Below, one piece after another: positions 1 to 8,297 of a stretch of 64,000 nt of DNA. The stretch lies in the NCBI GenBank assembly GCA_003164715.1, contig PLTZ01000005.1, positions 55,477 through 119,476 of the forward strand, given 5' to 3'. Under the pieces are notes generated by a model. That model was not told where the DNA came from and made no database searches. It saw only the letters and a list, made by a program, of their open reading frames with translations. This stretch comes from Opitutaceae bacterium. GTDB lineage: Bacteria > Verrucomicrobiota > Verrucomicrobiia > Opitutales > Opitutaceae. A program made the position numbers and the translations under genes. How positions within the stretch are numbered: position 1 is the first letter of the stretch; each line of letters begins with the position of its first letter.

Positions 1-20
1 CGAAGAAATAACCCCCGCGC

Positions 21-434
21 TCAGCGCGCCCGGCGCACGCGAATCGCGTACTTCTTTGCGGCGGTGGACGGCGCCGTGAAGCGCACCACCTCCGTCGAGC
101 TTGCGGAGATCGCCAGCAGCTGCCACGGCACCTCGGCGGACACGGGCATGCCCTCGCCGTCAAGGAACTCGCACTGGACCTGCACCTGCACGGGCTTCCC
201 GCCGCCGTTCTTCAGGTTGGCGACGACTTCGAGCCGCCCATCGCCCAGGGTGCGCTCCTGCAGGCCCGTGCAGCTGACCACGGCCTCGGTCGCCGAGTCG
301 AGGACGGCGAACCGGTCGGTGTTCTCCACCGTGAACTTGGTCGTCTCCTGCGGCGCCTGCGGGGCGGGCGCGCTTGCGCATCCGGCAAGCGAGCACACCG
401 CCGCAAGGAGGAGCATGGGATGCGATCGTGTCAT
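21..434 (-). CDS. YcfL-like (DUF1425) outer-membrane lipoprotein
   Basis: A 137-residue protein with a lipoprotein signal: a basic n-region, a hydrophobic stretch (LLLAAVCS) and a lipobox LAGC whose Cys is about residue 19. The mature part begins with an Ala/Pro-rich linker. It continues with a compact beta-rich domain in which a conserved-looking segment (RLEVVANLKNGGGKPVQVQ) resembles the YcfL/DUF1425 family. YcfL-type proteins are small periplasm-facing lipoproteins of unclear function, sometimes found near LpoB. It is divergent from glpK, and the 141 bp between them should hold both promoters. The family call rests on overall pattern, not on a catalytic motif. Confidence 0.7.
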   Translation of the reverse strand: MTRSHPMLLLAAVCSLAGCASAPAPQAPQETTKFTVENTDRFAVLDSATEAVVSCTGLQERTLGDGRLEVVANLKNGGGKPVQVQVQCEFLDGEGMPVSAEVPWQLLAISASSTEVVRFTAPSTAAKKYAIRVRRAR

Positions 435-575
435 GGGCTGTAGGAGATATGCGCTGGGACTGCGCCCGCGCGAGCATGTTCAGCCACTTTTTTACCCGGG
501 TCGTCAATCGTTTGCTTAATCCCGCCGCGCTTGCGCCCGCGGGAGGGTCCTCCGACGATCCGGGGCCGCCCCGCC

Positions 576-2069
576 ATGACCCGCTGCGTCCTCGCACTCG
601 ACCAGGGCACGACCTCCTCCCGGGCAATCCTCTTTGACCGGCGCGGGCATCTCCTCGCCTCGGCCCAGGAGGAGCTCCGGCAGCACTTCCCCCACCCGGG
701 CTGGGTAGAGCACGACCCAGAGGAGATCTGGGGGACGACCCGGCGCGTCGCGCAGGCCGTCCTGCGCAAGGCCGGGGTCCGCAGGGGCGAGGTGGCGGCC
801 GTCGGGATCGCAAACCAGCGGGAGACCACCGTCCTCTGGGAGCGGGCGGGCGGGCGCCCGCTCCACCGCGCGATCGTCTGGCAGGACCGGCGGACCGCCG
901 CGGCATGCGCCGCCCTTGAGCGCGGCGGCGCGGGCCCGCTCTTCAGGAGGAGGACCGGCCTCCTGCTCGATCCCTACTTCTCGGGGACGAAGCTCGCGTG
1001 GCTCCTGGACCACGTGCACGGCGCGAGGCGCCGCGCCGCGCGCGGCGAGCTCGCCTTCGGCACCGTCGACTCCTGGCTGCTCTGGAAGCTCACCCAGGGC
1101 CGGGTGCACGCCACCGACGTCTCGAACGCGTCGCGGACGCTCCTCGCCGGCCTTCGATCGGGCGACTGGGAGGGCAAGCTCACGGGCGCGCTGCGCGTGC
1201 CGGCCGAGGTCCTGCCGCAGGTGCTCCCGAGCAGCGGGGTCTTCGGGGAGATCAGCGCGATCGACGCCCTGCGCGGCGTGCCGGTCGCCGGGATCGCGGG
1301 CGACCAGCAGGCCGCGCTGTTCGGCCAGGGGTGCTTCGCGCCCGGGATGGCGAAGAACACCTACGGAACCGGGTGCTTCATGCTCATGAACACCGGGACC
1401 CGGCCTGTCGCTTCCAAGCATAGGCTCCTCACGACCATCGCGTGGCGGATCGCGGGGCGCACCGAGTACGCGCTCGAGGGGAGCGTCTTCGTCGGCGGGG
1501 CCGTCGTCCAGTGGCTGCGCGACGGCCTGGGCCTGATCTCGCGCTCCTCCGACGTCGAGGCCCTGGCGGCCCGGGTCCCCGACAACGGGGGCGTCACGAT
1601 CGTGCCCGCCTTCGCGGGGCTCGGCGCGCCCCACTGGGACCCGGCGGCAAGGGGAGCGATCGTCGGGGTCACCCGGGGTACGAGCGCCGCGCACCTTGCG
1701 CGCGCGGCGCTCGAGAGCATCGCGTTCCAGACGGCGGACCTGATCGGCGCGATGGAGGCGGACTCCGGCCGGCGCATCCGCGAGCTGCGCGTCGACGGCG
1801 GAGCCTCCGTGAACAACGCGCTCATGCAGTTCCAGAGCGAGCTGATCCGGGCCGCGGTGGTGCGACCCAGGGTGACCGAGACCACCGCGCTCGGCGCGGC
1901 GGCCCTCGCCGGGCTTGCCGTCGGCTTCTGGAGGGACCTGGAGGAGATCGGCGCCCTTGCCGGAAAGGACCGCACGTTTCGCCCGAAGCAGACCCGCGCG
2001 TCCATGAAAGGCCTGCGCTCGGGCTGGTCGCGGGCCGTGGGCACCGCGCGCCACTGGGCCGGCCAGTGA
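576..2069 (+). CDS. glpK: glycerol kinase
   Basis: FGGY-family kinase that phosphorylates glycerol to sn-glycerol 3-phosphate in the cytoplasm. The N-terminal phosphate-1 motif [12 protein letters not shown] follows directly after the ATG at 576. An upstream in-frame TTG at 531 would add only a low-complexity leader, so 576 was chosen. The length, 497 residues, is typical. Other family marks are [10 protein letters not shown] and IVWQDRRT near residues 80-105, [10 protein letters not shown] near 247, [10 protein letters not shown] near 265, and the C-terminal FGGY-type segment [11 protein letters not shown]. No glpF or glpD lies next to it in the window, so it appears to stand alone. Confidence 0.95.
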   Translation: MTRCVLALDQGTTSSRAILFDRRGHLLASAQEELRQHFPHPGWVEHDPEEIWGTTRRVAQAVLRKAGVRRGEVAAVGIANQRETTVLWERAGGRPLHRAIVWQDRRTAAACAALERGGAGPLFRRRTGLLLDPYFSGTKLAWLLDHVHGARRRAARGELAFGTVDSWLLWKLTQGRVHATDVSNASRTLLAGLRSGDWEGKLTGALRVPAEVLPQVLPSSGVFGEISAIDALRGVPVAGIAGDQQAALFGQGCFAPGMAKNTYGTGCFMLMNTGTRPVASKHRLLTTIAWRIAGRTEYALEGSVFVGGAVVQWLRDGLGLISRSSDVEALAARVPDNGGVTIVPAFAGLGAPHWDPAARGAIVGVTRGTSAAHLARAALESIAFQTADLIGAMEADSGRRIRELRVDGGASVNNALMQFQSELIRAAVVRPRVTETTALGAAALAGLAVGFWRDLEEIGALAGKDRTFRPKQTRASMKGLRSGWSRAVGTARHWAGQ

Positions 2070-2177
2070 GTTGGGGACCGCCGGAGGCGTGCGGGGATCG
2101 GCGCGGCCGCCTCCCTCTGGAATTGTGGGTTGTGTCCTTTTTGAAAGGCGTTTTGATACCCTGAGCCCACCGCGACC

Positions 2178-3089
2178 ATGAACAGAACTCTCCGACTCGG
2201 TCTATTGCCGATTGCCCTCGCACTGGCTGGCTCCTTAAGGGCCGACGACAAGACCGTGGCGCCGCCTCCCGCCGACAGTCAGGCCTCGCTCCAGGCGGAC
2301 AACAAGCAGCTGACGGACGAGCTGGCGGCCGCATGGAAGGAGTCGGAAAGGCTGAAGAGGGAGCTCACCGCCGCCCAGGAAGCCTCGGCAAAGAATTCGG
2401 CAGAATCCGCTAATCTCCAGAAGCAGGTCGGCGCCGCGCAGGAGGCCTCGGCAAAGAGCTCGGCCGAGGCGGCCGATCTCCAGAAGCAGCTCGACGCGGC
2501 AAAGGCCCAGCTGCCGGCGCCCGTCGACACAGGCTCTCCGGGCTCGGTGGCCGACCTGCAGGACAAGCTGGCCACCTCGCTGCGCAGCTTCTCGGTCGTC
2601 CAGGACGAGAACACGCAGCTGAAGTCCACGGTGGACAAGCTCACGTCCGACAACGCTTCGCTCAGCCAGCAGCTCGAAGCCTCGCGCGCCTCCATCGCGT
2701 CCCTGCAGGTGCAGGCGGCGGCGACCTCGCAGATCGATCCGCTCCGAACCGAGCTTCGCCAGGCGCAGGACGAGACGAGCCGCCTCGCATCCGAGAATTC
2801 CGAGCTGAGGACGCGCCTTGCCCTCCAGTCTCCGGGGCCCGGGGCCACGAAGCCGGCCCCCACGCGCCCGGCGCAGGCCGCGGCCGCAAGCGCGGCGGCA
2901 GCCCAGGCGGCGCCCCCTGCCCCACCGGCGCCCAAGACCTACGTGGTCGTCGAAGGCGACACGCTCACCAAGATCGCGCGCAAGTTCTACGGATCGTCCA
3001 GCCGCTGGGAGGACATTCTGAACGCGAACCGCGACGTGATGAAGGACGAGAAGAGCCTGGTCGTCGGCAGCACTCTCAAGATTCCCTGA
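2178..3089 (+). CDS. secreted coiled-coil protein with C-terminal LysM domain
   Basis: A 303-residue protein with a signal peptide (residues 1-22, ending SLRA). A long Ala/Glu/Gln/Lys-rich coiled coil follows (about 30-215), then a Pro/Ala linker, and a single LysM domain at the C-terminus (VVEGDTLTKIARKFYG, about 256-303). LysM binds peptidoglycan, so this is probably a periplasmic cell-wall-anchored spacer or scaffold. Two perfectly phased 21-residue units (AAQEASAK...LQKQ) lie back to back at about residues 65-106. No enzymatic domain is visible. The partner and the cellular role are unknown. Confidence 0.85.
   Translation: MNRTLRLGLLPIALALAGSLRADDKTVAPPPADSQASLQADNKQLTDELAAAWKESERLKRELTAAQEASAKNSAESANLQKQVGAAQEASAKSSAEAADLQKQLDAAKAQLPAPVDTGSPGSVADLQDKLATSLRSFSVVQDENTQLKSTVDKLTSDNASLSQQLEASRASIASLQVQAAATSQIDPLRTELRQAQDETSRLASENSELRTRLALQSPGPGATKPAPTRPAQAAAASAAAAQAAPPAPPAPKTYVVVEGDTLTKIARKFYGSSSRWEDILNANRDVMKDEKSLVVGSTLKIP
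2370..2495 (+). repeat. 63-bp in-frame tandem duplication in the LysM protein
   Basis: Unit 1 is 2370-2432 and unit 2 is 2433-2495. Both encode 21 residues of the AAQEASAK(N/S)SAE(S/A)A(N/D)LQKQ(V/L)(G/D) type. The copies differ mainly at third codon positions and a few residues, so the duplication is not recent. The unit length of 21 equals three heptads and keeps the coiled-coil register. Confidence 0.8.
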
Positions 3090-3124
3090 GGGGCGCGACC
3101 CCGCAACAAGGCCTCACCCGCCGC

Positions 3125-3454
3125 ATGCCCGCCGCCGCAGCACAGTTCAACGGCGTCTCCGTCCAGACCAAGGCCAACGTGTACTTCGAGGGCAATGTCG
3201 TTAGCCATACGATCGTCCTGCCCGACGGCGCGAGAAAGACGCTCGGGATAATCCGGCCCGGAGCCTTCCATTTCAATACGGACGCCCCCGAGCAGATGGA
3301 GATCATCGACGGCACGTGCCGCGTCACGATCGACGGCTCGACGCAGGCACACCCGCACGCCGCGGGCTCCCAGTTCACGGTTCCGGGAAAGAGCGGCTTC
3401 CGGATCGAGGTTGAGGGCGGCCTTTGCCAGTACATCTGCTCGTTCCAGGCCTGA
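3125..3454 (+). CDS. ppnP: pyrimidine/purine nucleoside phosphorylase
   Basis: A 109-residue single-domain cupin of the PpnP (YaiE, DUF1255/UPF0345) family, which catalyses phosphorolysis of several nucleosides to base and ribose 1-phosphate. The family pattern is visible: NVYFEGNVVSHTI near the start, GIIRPGAFHFNTDAPEQMEI in the middle, then a GSQFTVPGKSGF-like strand and a terminal CQYICSF. E. coli PpnP has the equivalent EYTFSTAEPEEM, FNVPGHSEF and YLCRY segments. It starts 35 bp after the LysM gene and could be co-transcribed with it. A perfect palindrome follows the stop. Confidence 0.88.
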   Translation: MPAAAAQFNGVSVQTKANVYFEGNVVSHTIVLPDGARKTLGIIRPGAFHFNTDAPEQMEIIDGTCRVTIDGSTQAHPHAAGSQFTVPGKSGFRIEVEGGLCQYICSFQA

Positions 3455-3476
3455 GGCGCCCGTCCGCCGCCTGCTT

Positions 3477-3500
3477 TGCAGAAACCCCGGGGTTTCTGCA
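3477..3500. repeat. perfect 24-bp palindrome after ppnP
   Basis: Two 12-bp arms (TGCAGAAACCCC and its complement) meet without a spacer, 23 bp downstream of the ppnP stop. As RNA it could fold into a stem of about 10 bp with a 4-nt loop, but no U-tract follows. It could be a factor-independent processing or termination structure, or a protein-binding site. Confidence 0.6.
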
Positions 3501-3910
3501 CCAGGGCGACGGCCCGCTCACGAGATTGCACGGCGGCCACATAAGATCTCCAATCAAAGGGTCATTAGCTCGGGTAATTGGGAGTATTGACAAATTCCGG
3601 TAAACGGGAGCGTGAATATGCCGAGATCTCCGGAATGACTTTGACAAAATTTTGACAAATTCCCGGCAAAAACATTAAGGGCTCCGTCGACGCTGTGCTT
3701 GATCGGGTATTGACACAATTGGCACGATAGAATAAACTTGCGTATCTTTCCGGCAGAGCGCACCCCGAGCTCCCATGACTCTTTTACAATTTGGCACCAC
3801 TGAATCACCCATTTTCGCCCTAAAGCTTATTCATTTTTTACAAATTTTTGCCATTCCCTTGCGGCCCATGGCGGTCTAATCGTGCGTTTAACCCCAAATA
3901 GTAGCACAAT
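3501..3910. other. AT-rich intergenic region with repeated TTGACA-like boxes
   Basis: No convincing gene is seen here. The base composition is clearly more AT-rich than the neighbours. TTGACA-type hexamers recur at 3587, 3641, 3652 and 3710. Two lie in a longer near-repeat, TTGACAAATTCC(C)GG, at 3587-3600 and 3652-3666. An inverted ATTCCGG/CCGGAAT pair spans 3594-3636 and encloses GAGATCTC. The region probably carries regulatory sites for the downstream prepilin gene; no -35/-10 pair with good spacing could be fixed. Confidence 0.5.
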
Positions 3911-3911
3911 G

Positions 3912-3938
3912 TGTATGGCCAACAAGCGCGGCCATACA
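3912..3938 (+). promoter_or_regulatory. stem-loop directly before the prepilin start codon
   Basis: Perfect 9-bp arms TGTATGGCC and GGCCATACA enclose a 9-nt loop and end 2 nt before the ATG at 3941. In mRNA the hairpin would cover the whole position where a ribosome binding site should be, and no purine-rich site is left free. This suggests translational control, or a protein-binding operator. If translation instead starts at the GTG at 3911, the hairpin lies inside the leader codons. Confidence 0.55.
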
Positions 3939-3940
3939 TC

Positions 3941-4297
3941 ATGAAGACATCATCCCAAGTCGCTTACCGGGGGTTTACCCTCGTTGAAATAATGATAGTT
4001 GTGGTCATTATCGGCCTTCTGGCGACGATGGCCATTCCTGCTTTCCAGCGAGTGACGAATGCGTCGCAGGACAAGGCAGTTCTGAACAACGCACGGCAGC
4101 TCTCATCTGCGGCAGACCAATACTTTCTGGAATCCGGCGTTTCGACGGCGTCGGTCACAGACCTGGTCGGCCCGACCCAGTACATCAAGTTTCTCAACTC
4201 GGTCGCTGGCGAGTCATACCCGAGCAACTTCACCCAGGGGACAACCATCACCGTCAACAGCGTAGGCGGCACCCGAACCATAACCTATCACATGTGA
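3941..4297 (+). CDS. type IV pilin-like / type II secretion pseudopilin-like protein
   Basis: A 118-residue prepilin. After a short basic leader comes the prepilin peptidase motif GFTLVE, with cleavage expected after the Gly, followed by a hydrophobic N-terminal helix (IMIVVVIIGLLATMAIPAF) and a small globular domain. The pattern is that of prepilin-type N-terminal cleavage/methylation proteins, which are numerous in Verrucomicrobiota. No pilus assembly gene (pilB, C, D, M-Q) is nearby, so it must use machinery encoded elsewhere. Its base composition is lower in GC than flanking genes. The ATG at 3941 is preferred because it gives an ordinary leader; a GTG at 3911 is possible. Confidence 0.88.
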   Translation: MKTSSQVAYRGFTLVEIMIVVVIIGLLATMAIPAFQRVTNASQDKAVLNNARQLSSAADQYFLESGVSTASVTDLVGPTQYIKFLNSVAGESYPSNFTQGTTITVNSVGGTRTITYHM

Positions 4298-4309
4298 CCG
4301 GGACGGCGG

Positions 4310-5092
4310 CTACCGCCTCCAATTGAACCTGGCGGCTCCCAGGCTTGAGTCGTCTTCTCCCCGGTTGAAGACCCTGACGGCGGCCCAAACGAGGACCGTG
4401 ATCGTGAGGGCGAGCGCCCCGAGCGACAGCGGCACGGGAAAGAAGAACGTTCCAAGCACCGTCCCGCGCATAAGGTCGATGGCATACGCGACGGGGTCGA
4501 GGTGCGCGGCGACCTGCATCCAGCCGGGGGCTGCTTTCAATGGGTAGAGGCCGCCTGACAGGAAGAACATCGGCAGCAGCACGGCGTTGCTCACGATTGG
4601 GAAGACCGTGGTCGAGGTGAAGCGGCACGCGAAGGCGACCCCGATCGTCGAGAACGTGAGCGATGCCAGCACCATCGCCCCCACCATCTCGACGCCCTCC
4701 GTCAGGTTGAGCGGGATCCCTGCCAGCGGGGCGAACGGGAGCAGGATGAGCCCTTGGGCGAGCGCCTGGATGGCCCCCGCGACGATCTTGCCGACCGCGA
4801 TCGCCGAGCGCGGGACCGGCGCCACGAGCACCGCCTTGAAGAAGCCGATCTGGCGGTCAAAGACGATCGTGATGGCCGCGAAGGTGGCCGAGAAGAGCAG
4901 CGAGAGGCCCATGGTGCCCGGGAAGATGAAGCGCCGGTAGTCGCCCCCTCCCATCCTCGAGCTGGCCCCGATGCCCGCGCCGAGCACGAAAAGGTAGAGG
5001 AGGGGCTGGACAAGGCCGGCGACGAGGCGCGCGCGGTCCACCCAGAAGCGCTTCAGGTCGAGGACGACGATGGCGAAGATCGCGCGCGTCAT
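4310..5092 (-). CDS. ABC-2 type transporter permease
   Basis: A 260-residue integral membrane protein with about six hydrophobic segments, matching the ABC-2 (DrrB/NodJ-like) permease family. The stretch FLSGGLYPLKAAPGWM and the following DPVAYAIDLMRG are characteristic of the conserved ABC-2 signature region near the last helices. It overlaps the upstream ATPase gene by 4 bp (ATGA), so the two are translationally coupled and form one exporter. The substrate cannot be read from sequence; drug, polysaccharide or lipid export are all possible. Confidence 0.88.
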   Translation of the reverse strand: MTRAIFAIVVLDLKRFWVDRARLVAGLVQPLLYLFVLGAGIGASSRMGGGDYRRFIFPGTMGLSLLFSATFAAITIVFDRQIGFFKAVLVAPVPRSAIAVGKIVAGAIQALAQGLILLPFAPLAGIPLNLTEGVEMVGAMVLASLTFSTIGVAFACRFTSTTVFPIVSNAVLLPMFFLSGGLYPLKAAPGWMQVAAHLDPVAYAIDLMRGTVLGTFFFPVPLSLGALALTITVLVWAAVRVFNRGEDDSSLGAARFNWRR

Positions 5093-6048
5093 GGCTTGTT
5101 GTCCCCCTCGAGCCCGCGGCCCGTGAGCCTGAGGAACACGTCCTCGAGGCTCGGGGCGTGGACCTCCGCCCGGTCGACCCTCACGGGAAGGTTGCGCAGC
5201 AGGTCGGGGAGCACGCCGGCAGGGTCCGCGTGGACGAGCATGATCCCCTGGCCGCTGACTTCCGGGGCGAGGCCCCGGCCCCTGAGCCAGGCGCAGGCGC
5301 GCGCGTCGTCGTCCGTATTGAGCGTCACGATCCCCCCGCCGATCCGGGCCTTGAGCTCGCGGGGCGTGCCCAGGGCGACGATGCGGCCCGAGTCGATCAG
5401 GGCTATCCGGTCGGCGACCTCCGCCTCGGCCATGTAGTGCGTCGTGAAGAAGATGGTGAGTCCCGCGTCGGCCAGGCCGCGGACCTGGCTCCAGAACACG
5501 CGGCGCGCGTCGACGTCGAGGCCCAGCGTGGCCTCGTCGAGGAACAGGATCCGCGGGTCGGTGACGAGCGCCCGGGCGAGCTCAAGCTTCCTGCGCTGGC
5601 CTCCAGAGAGGTCCCGCGCGAGGCGCTCGCCTGCCTCCCCGAGCCCCAGCTGCGCGAGGATCTCGGATGCCCGCCTGCGGGCCCCCGAAAGCGACAGGCC
5701 GTAGAGAAGGCCCATGAGGAAGAGGTTGTCGCGGCCGCTCAGGCGCTGCTCGATCGCGGGCTCCTGGAAGACTATCCCCATCTCGCGCCGGATCGCGTCG
5801 CGCTCGGCGACCACGTCGCGCCCCATCACCCGCGCCGTTCCCGATGTCGGCGAGCGAAGGGTCGCAAGGATCGAGAAAAGCGTCGTCTTGCCGGCCCCGT
5901 TCGGGCCCAGGAGCGCGAACATCTCGCCCCGTCCGACGATCAGGTCGACGCCCCTGAGCGCCTCAACCTTGCCGTAGCTCTTGGTGAGCCCGTCGACCTC
6001 GACGGCGGCGGCCCCGTTTTCCAAGGGGTTGGCCGGAGGCGTCGACAT
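5089..6048 (-). CDS. ABC transporter ATP-binding protein (DrrA-like)
   Basis: A 319-residue ATPase. Walker A is GPNGAGKTT, the signature LSGGQRRK, and Walker B ILFLDEATLGLD, with the switch His in FFTTHYM. A C-terminal extension of about 80 residues after the nucleotide-binding domain matches the DrrA/CcmA-type daunorubicin-resistance ATPases. The start MSTPPAN at 6048 is chosen. A longer frame to 6153 would run into the promoter of the divergent FKBP gene and has no similarity. It pairs with the ABC-2 permease directly downstream. Confidence 0.9.
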   Translation of the reverse strand: MSTPPANPLENGAAAVEVDGLTKSYGKVEALRGVDLIVGRGEMFALLGPNGAGKTTLFSILATLRSPTSGTARVMGRDVVAERDAIRREMGIVFQEPAIEQRLSGRDNLFLMGLLYGLSLSGARRRASEILAQLGLGEAGERLARDLSGGQRRKLELARALVTDPRILFLDEATLGLDVDARRVFWSQVRGLADAGLTIFFTTHYMAEAEVADRIALIDSGRIVALGTPRELKARIGGGIVTLNTDDDARACAWLRGRGLAPEVSGQGIMLVHADPAGVLPDLLRNLPVRVDRAEVHAPSLEDVFLRLTGRGLEGDNKP

Positions 6049-6151
6049 GGCCGCTTGAAAAAAGGCGCGCCCGCTAGGATGGCAACACGTCTTTTGGCAA
6101 AAAAAGGCTTGTTGCCATCCAGCCCCGTGTCCTTTTGGTGCAAGAAACCCC

Positions 6152-6685
6152 ATGCGCAGCCTCCTCTATCTCCTGCTCCTTGGCGGCGTCCTCCTCACCC
6201 TGGCGATCGTCGTGCGCTCCGGGATCATGGCGAGCAAGCACCCGGGCGAGCCGATCAACAGCGCGATGCGCTCCGCGATGGCGGAGAGCACGCCCCAGGT
6301 GTCCGAGGCGGACGCCAACGCGATCCGGAAGGATTTCCCGACCGAGTACACGGCCCCCTCGGGCCTCATGTACATCAACCGGGACCCGGGCACCGGGACC
6401 AGGACCCCGAAGGTCGGCGACACCGTGGTCGCCCAGTACTCCGGCCGGCTGCTCGACGGGACGCCGTTCGACAGCTCCTTCGTCCACGGCGGGCCCTTCA
6501 GCTTCCAGGTCGGGACCGGGCAGGTGATCAAGGGCTGGGACGAGGCGTTCCTCACCATGAAGAGGGGCGCAAGGCGCACCCTGATCATCCCCTACTGGCT
6601 CGGTTACGGCGAGGCTGGCCGACCCCCCACGATCCCGCCCCGCGCGACGCTCGTGTTCGACGTGGAGCTGGTGGACTTCCACTAG
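6152..6685 (+). CDS. membrane-anchored FKBP-type peptidyl-prolyl isomerase
   Basis: A 177-residue protein with one N-terminal transmembrane segment (residues 3-22) and an FKBP domain at about 85-177. FKBP marks include the VGDTVVAQYSGRLLDGTPFDSS strand, QVIKGWDEAF, and the final hydrophobic TLVFDVELVDF. The aromatic residues of the usual FK506 pocket are largely present. It probably assists folding of exported proteins at the outer face of the inner membrane. The gene is divergent from the ABC exporter. Confidence 0.92.
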   Translation: MRSLLYLLLLGGVLLTLAIVVRSGIMASKHPGEPINSAMRSAMAESTPQVSEADANAIRKDFPTEYTAPSGLMYINRDPGTGTRTPKVGDTVVAQYSGRLLDGTPFDSSFVHGGPFSFQVGTGQVIKGWDEAFLTMKRGARRTLIIPYWLGYGEAGRPPTIPPRATLVFDVELVDFH

Positions 6686-6690
6686 AGGCG

Positions 6691-6924
6691 CTACTCGTGG
6701 TGACGCGTGATCGGCGGCTCGAGTCTGTCCACGAGCGTCCGGTCGAACATCTCGAATCTTGGGTCCATCTCGGGCGTCGAGAAGCGCACGGCAGCGATGC
6801 CCGCGGCAAGCAGCGTGGCGCGGGCGAGCGAACGCGCCACCCGGCGGCCCTTGGCCGCCCCGCGCGGGGCGTGTTTCGGCGGTGTCCGCCCGGTTGACGC
6901 CGGGTCCTCGGGTTTCTTTGGCAT
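6691..6924 (-). CDS. small hypothetical protein
   Basis: A 77-residue reading frame with a Lys/Arg/Pro-rich N-terminus, a short hydrophobic stretch (ATLLAAGIAAVRF, about 37-49) and a charged C-terminus. It fills the gap between the convergent FKBP gene and the metallopeptidase operon. No family is recognised. It may be a small membrane-associated protein or a chance open frame; codon use in this GC-rich DNA does not separate the two well. Confidence 0.4.
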   Translation of the reverse strand: MPKKPEDPASTGRTPPKHAPRGAAKGRRVARSLARATLLAAGIAAVRFSTPEMDPRFEMFDRTLVDRLEPPITRHHE

Positions 6925-6975
6925 GCGCGAGCCTCGGGCTCGCCTCTATGACACCCGGCAAATCCCGGGGTTCCT

Positions 6976-7728
6976 CTAGAGACCCGCGTAGCCGCCGTTG
7001 CGCTTGATCCAGGCCTCGGCCTCGCGCCACCGGGGAAAGACCTCCTCCACGCAGGCCCAGAACCTCGCGGAATGGTTCATCTCCCTCAGGTGCATGAGCT
7101 CATGGAGGATGATGTAGTCCCGCACGACCTCGGGGGTCAGGACGAGCCGCCAGTTGAGCGAGACGACCCCGGCCACCGTGCAGGAGCCCCACCGCGAGCG
7201 CTGGTCGCGGACGCAGACGCGGGTGACATTCATCCTCGTCTGCGCCGCGAGCTCCCACGCGCGGGCGGGAAGCTCGATCTTCGCCACGCGCACGAAGCGC
7301 TCCTCCAGCACGGGCCTCAAGTCTCCCTCCAGCTTCGGCACGCGGAAGACGTCGGCGCCCAGGCAGACCGAGGGCCTGGCGCCCGCAGCCGCGGGGCGGA
7401 TCTCGGCATGCTCCCCGCGCCAGAGGACCGTGGTGCCGACCGCCCAGACGTCGGCGGTGCGCGGCCTGCGCCTCTGGCGCTCGCGGGCGCGATCGAGCCA
7501 CTCGCGGTTGAGCTCGACGAACCTCTGCGCCTCGCGCATCGAGCCGCGCACCGGGATCGTCGCCACGGCGACCCCGTCCCTGCCGAGCGAGAGCCGGTAG
7601 CTCCTGGCGCGCGCGCTGCGCCTGAACACGATCTCCTGCCTCGGCCCGGGCGAGGCCGGGGGCGGGGCCAGGTGCACGCCGCGCGCCGGCGTGAACTGCC
7701 CGAACCAGTCCTGTTGCTCGTCGTTCAA
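6976..7728 (-). CDS. YgjP-family (DUF45) zinc metallopeptidase
   Basis: A 250-residue protein of the YgjP/SprT-like M48-related family. The zinc-binding HELMH lies in IILHELMHLREMNHSARFW near the C-terminus, followed by FWACVEEVFPRW. The segment DQRSRWGSCTVAGVVSLNWRL is the hallmark family motif upstream of the active site. The start is inferred to be a TTG at 7728 that overlaps the TGA of the acetyltransferase gene in a TTGA quartet. Reading further upstream simply enters the alternative frame of that gene. The family's cellular substrate is unknown. Confidence 0.85.
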   Translation of the reverse strand: MNDEQQDWFGQFTPARGVHLAPPPASPGPRQEIVFRRSARARSYRLSLGRDGVAVATIPVRGSMREAQRFVELNREWLDRARERQRRRPRTADVWAVGTTVLWRGEHAEIRPAAAGARPSVCLGADVFRVPKLEGDLRPVLEERFVRVAKIELPARAWELAAQTRMNVTRVCVRDQRSRWGSCTVAGVVSLNWRLVLTPEVVRDYIILHELMHLREMNHSARFWACVEEVFPRWREAEAWIKRNGGYAGL

Positions 7729-8297
7729 TTCAGTGCCTTGTAGTAGATCGCATTCTTGGCGGGCGTGCCGTCCGGTTCGAGGGCGTAGCCGGGTATGCCG
7801 CCGGCATAGTGGTATCCGAGCGCCGCATAGAACGCCGCCGCCCCGCCCCGGCCCTCGCTCGTGTCCAGGAAGAGGAGGCTCACCCCCCTCTCCCTCGCCG
7901 CGGACTCGAGCGCCGACATGAGCGCCGCGGCGATGCCCCTCCTGCGCAGCTCGGGGAACACCATCACCTTCTGGACCTCGGCCCGGTGGCGTCCGTTCGC
8001 CCGGGTCTCCAGGAGGAGCTGCGCGCTCCCCGCAATGGCTCCGTCCGCCCTCTCCCGCGCGACCAGGATGAGGCGGCCTCCCGCAGCGGCCTCGCCGCAG
8101 GCCCTCCTCCAGTAGGCCTCGACGTCGCCCGGGGCGAGCGGCTCGACAAACCCGATCGAGGCCCCGGACCTGACGCAGGCAGAGAGAAGCGCGCAGAGCC
8201 GCGAGAAGTCGCCCGGGTCCGGGGGATTCTGGAGAGGCTCGAGGGTCAGAGCCCCGAGCCTTGCAGGGTCCGCGGACGCTGGGCAACCGCCCTTCAC
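7725..8297 (-). CDS. GNAT-family N-acetyltransferase
   Basis: A 190-residue GNAT protein. The acetyl-CoA binding motif A is visible as VMVFPELRRRGIAAALMSALE (V...R-R-x-G-x-A). It is followed by LLFLDTSEGRGGAAAFYAALGY, typical of motif B. It starts with a GTG that overlaps the stop of the upstream M28 peptidase gene in a GTGA quartet, and it ends in the TTGA overlap with the YgjP gene, so it sits in the middle of a coupled three-gene operon. The substrate is unknown. Confidence 0.9.
   Translation of the reverse strand: MKGGCPASADPARLGALTLEPLQNPPDPGDFSRLCALLSACVRSGASIGFVEPLAPGDVEAYWRRACGEAAAGGRLILVARERADGAIAGSAQLLLETRANGRHRAEVQKVMVFPELRRRGIAAALMSALESAARERGVSLLFLDTSEGRGGAAAFYAALGYHYAGGIPGYALEPDGTPAKNAIYYKALN

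Noticed and set aside
3554..3808. 84-residue minus-strand reading frame in the AT-rich intergenic region
   Set aside because: It reads through the TTGACAA repeats, giving repeated CQ-type words, has no recognisable domain and no ribosome binding site. It is better explained as a chance frame in AT-rich DNA.
3840..3880. Possible sigma-54 promoter (-24/-12) upstream of the prepilin gene
   Set aside because: A TTGCCATTCCCTTGC string is present, but the GG is missing and the spacing to GC is one base short, so it does not meet the consensus.
6074..7030. 318-residue minus-strand frame opposite the FKBP gene
   Set aside because: Low-complexity Arg/Gly/His/Asp composition, typical of the antisense of a GC-rich gene. 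The FKBP gene on the plus strand has clear domains.
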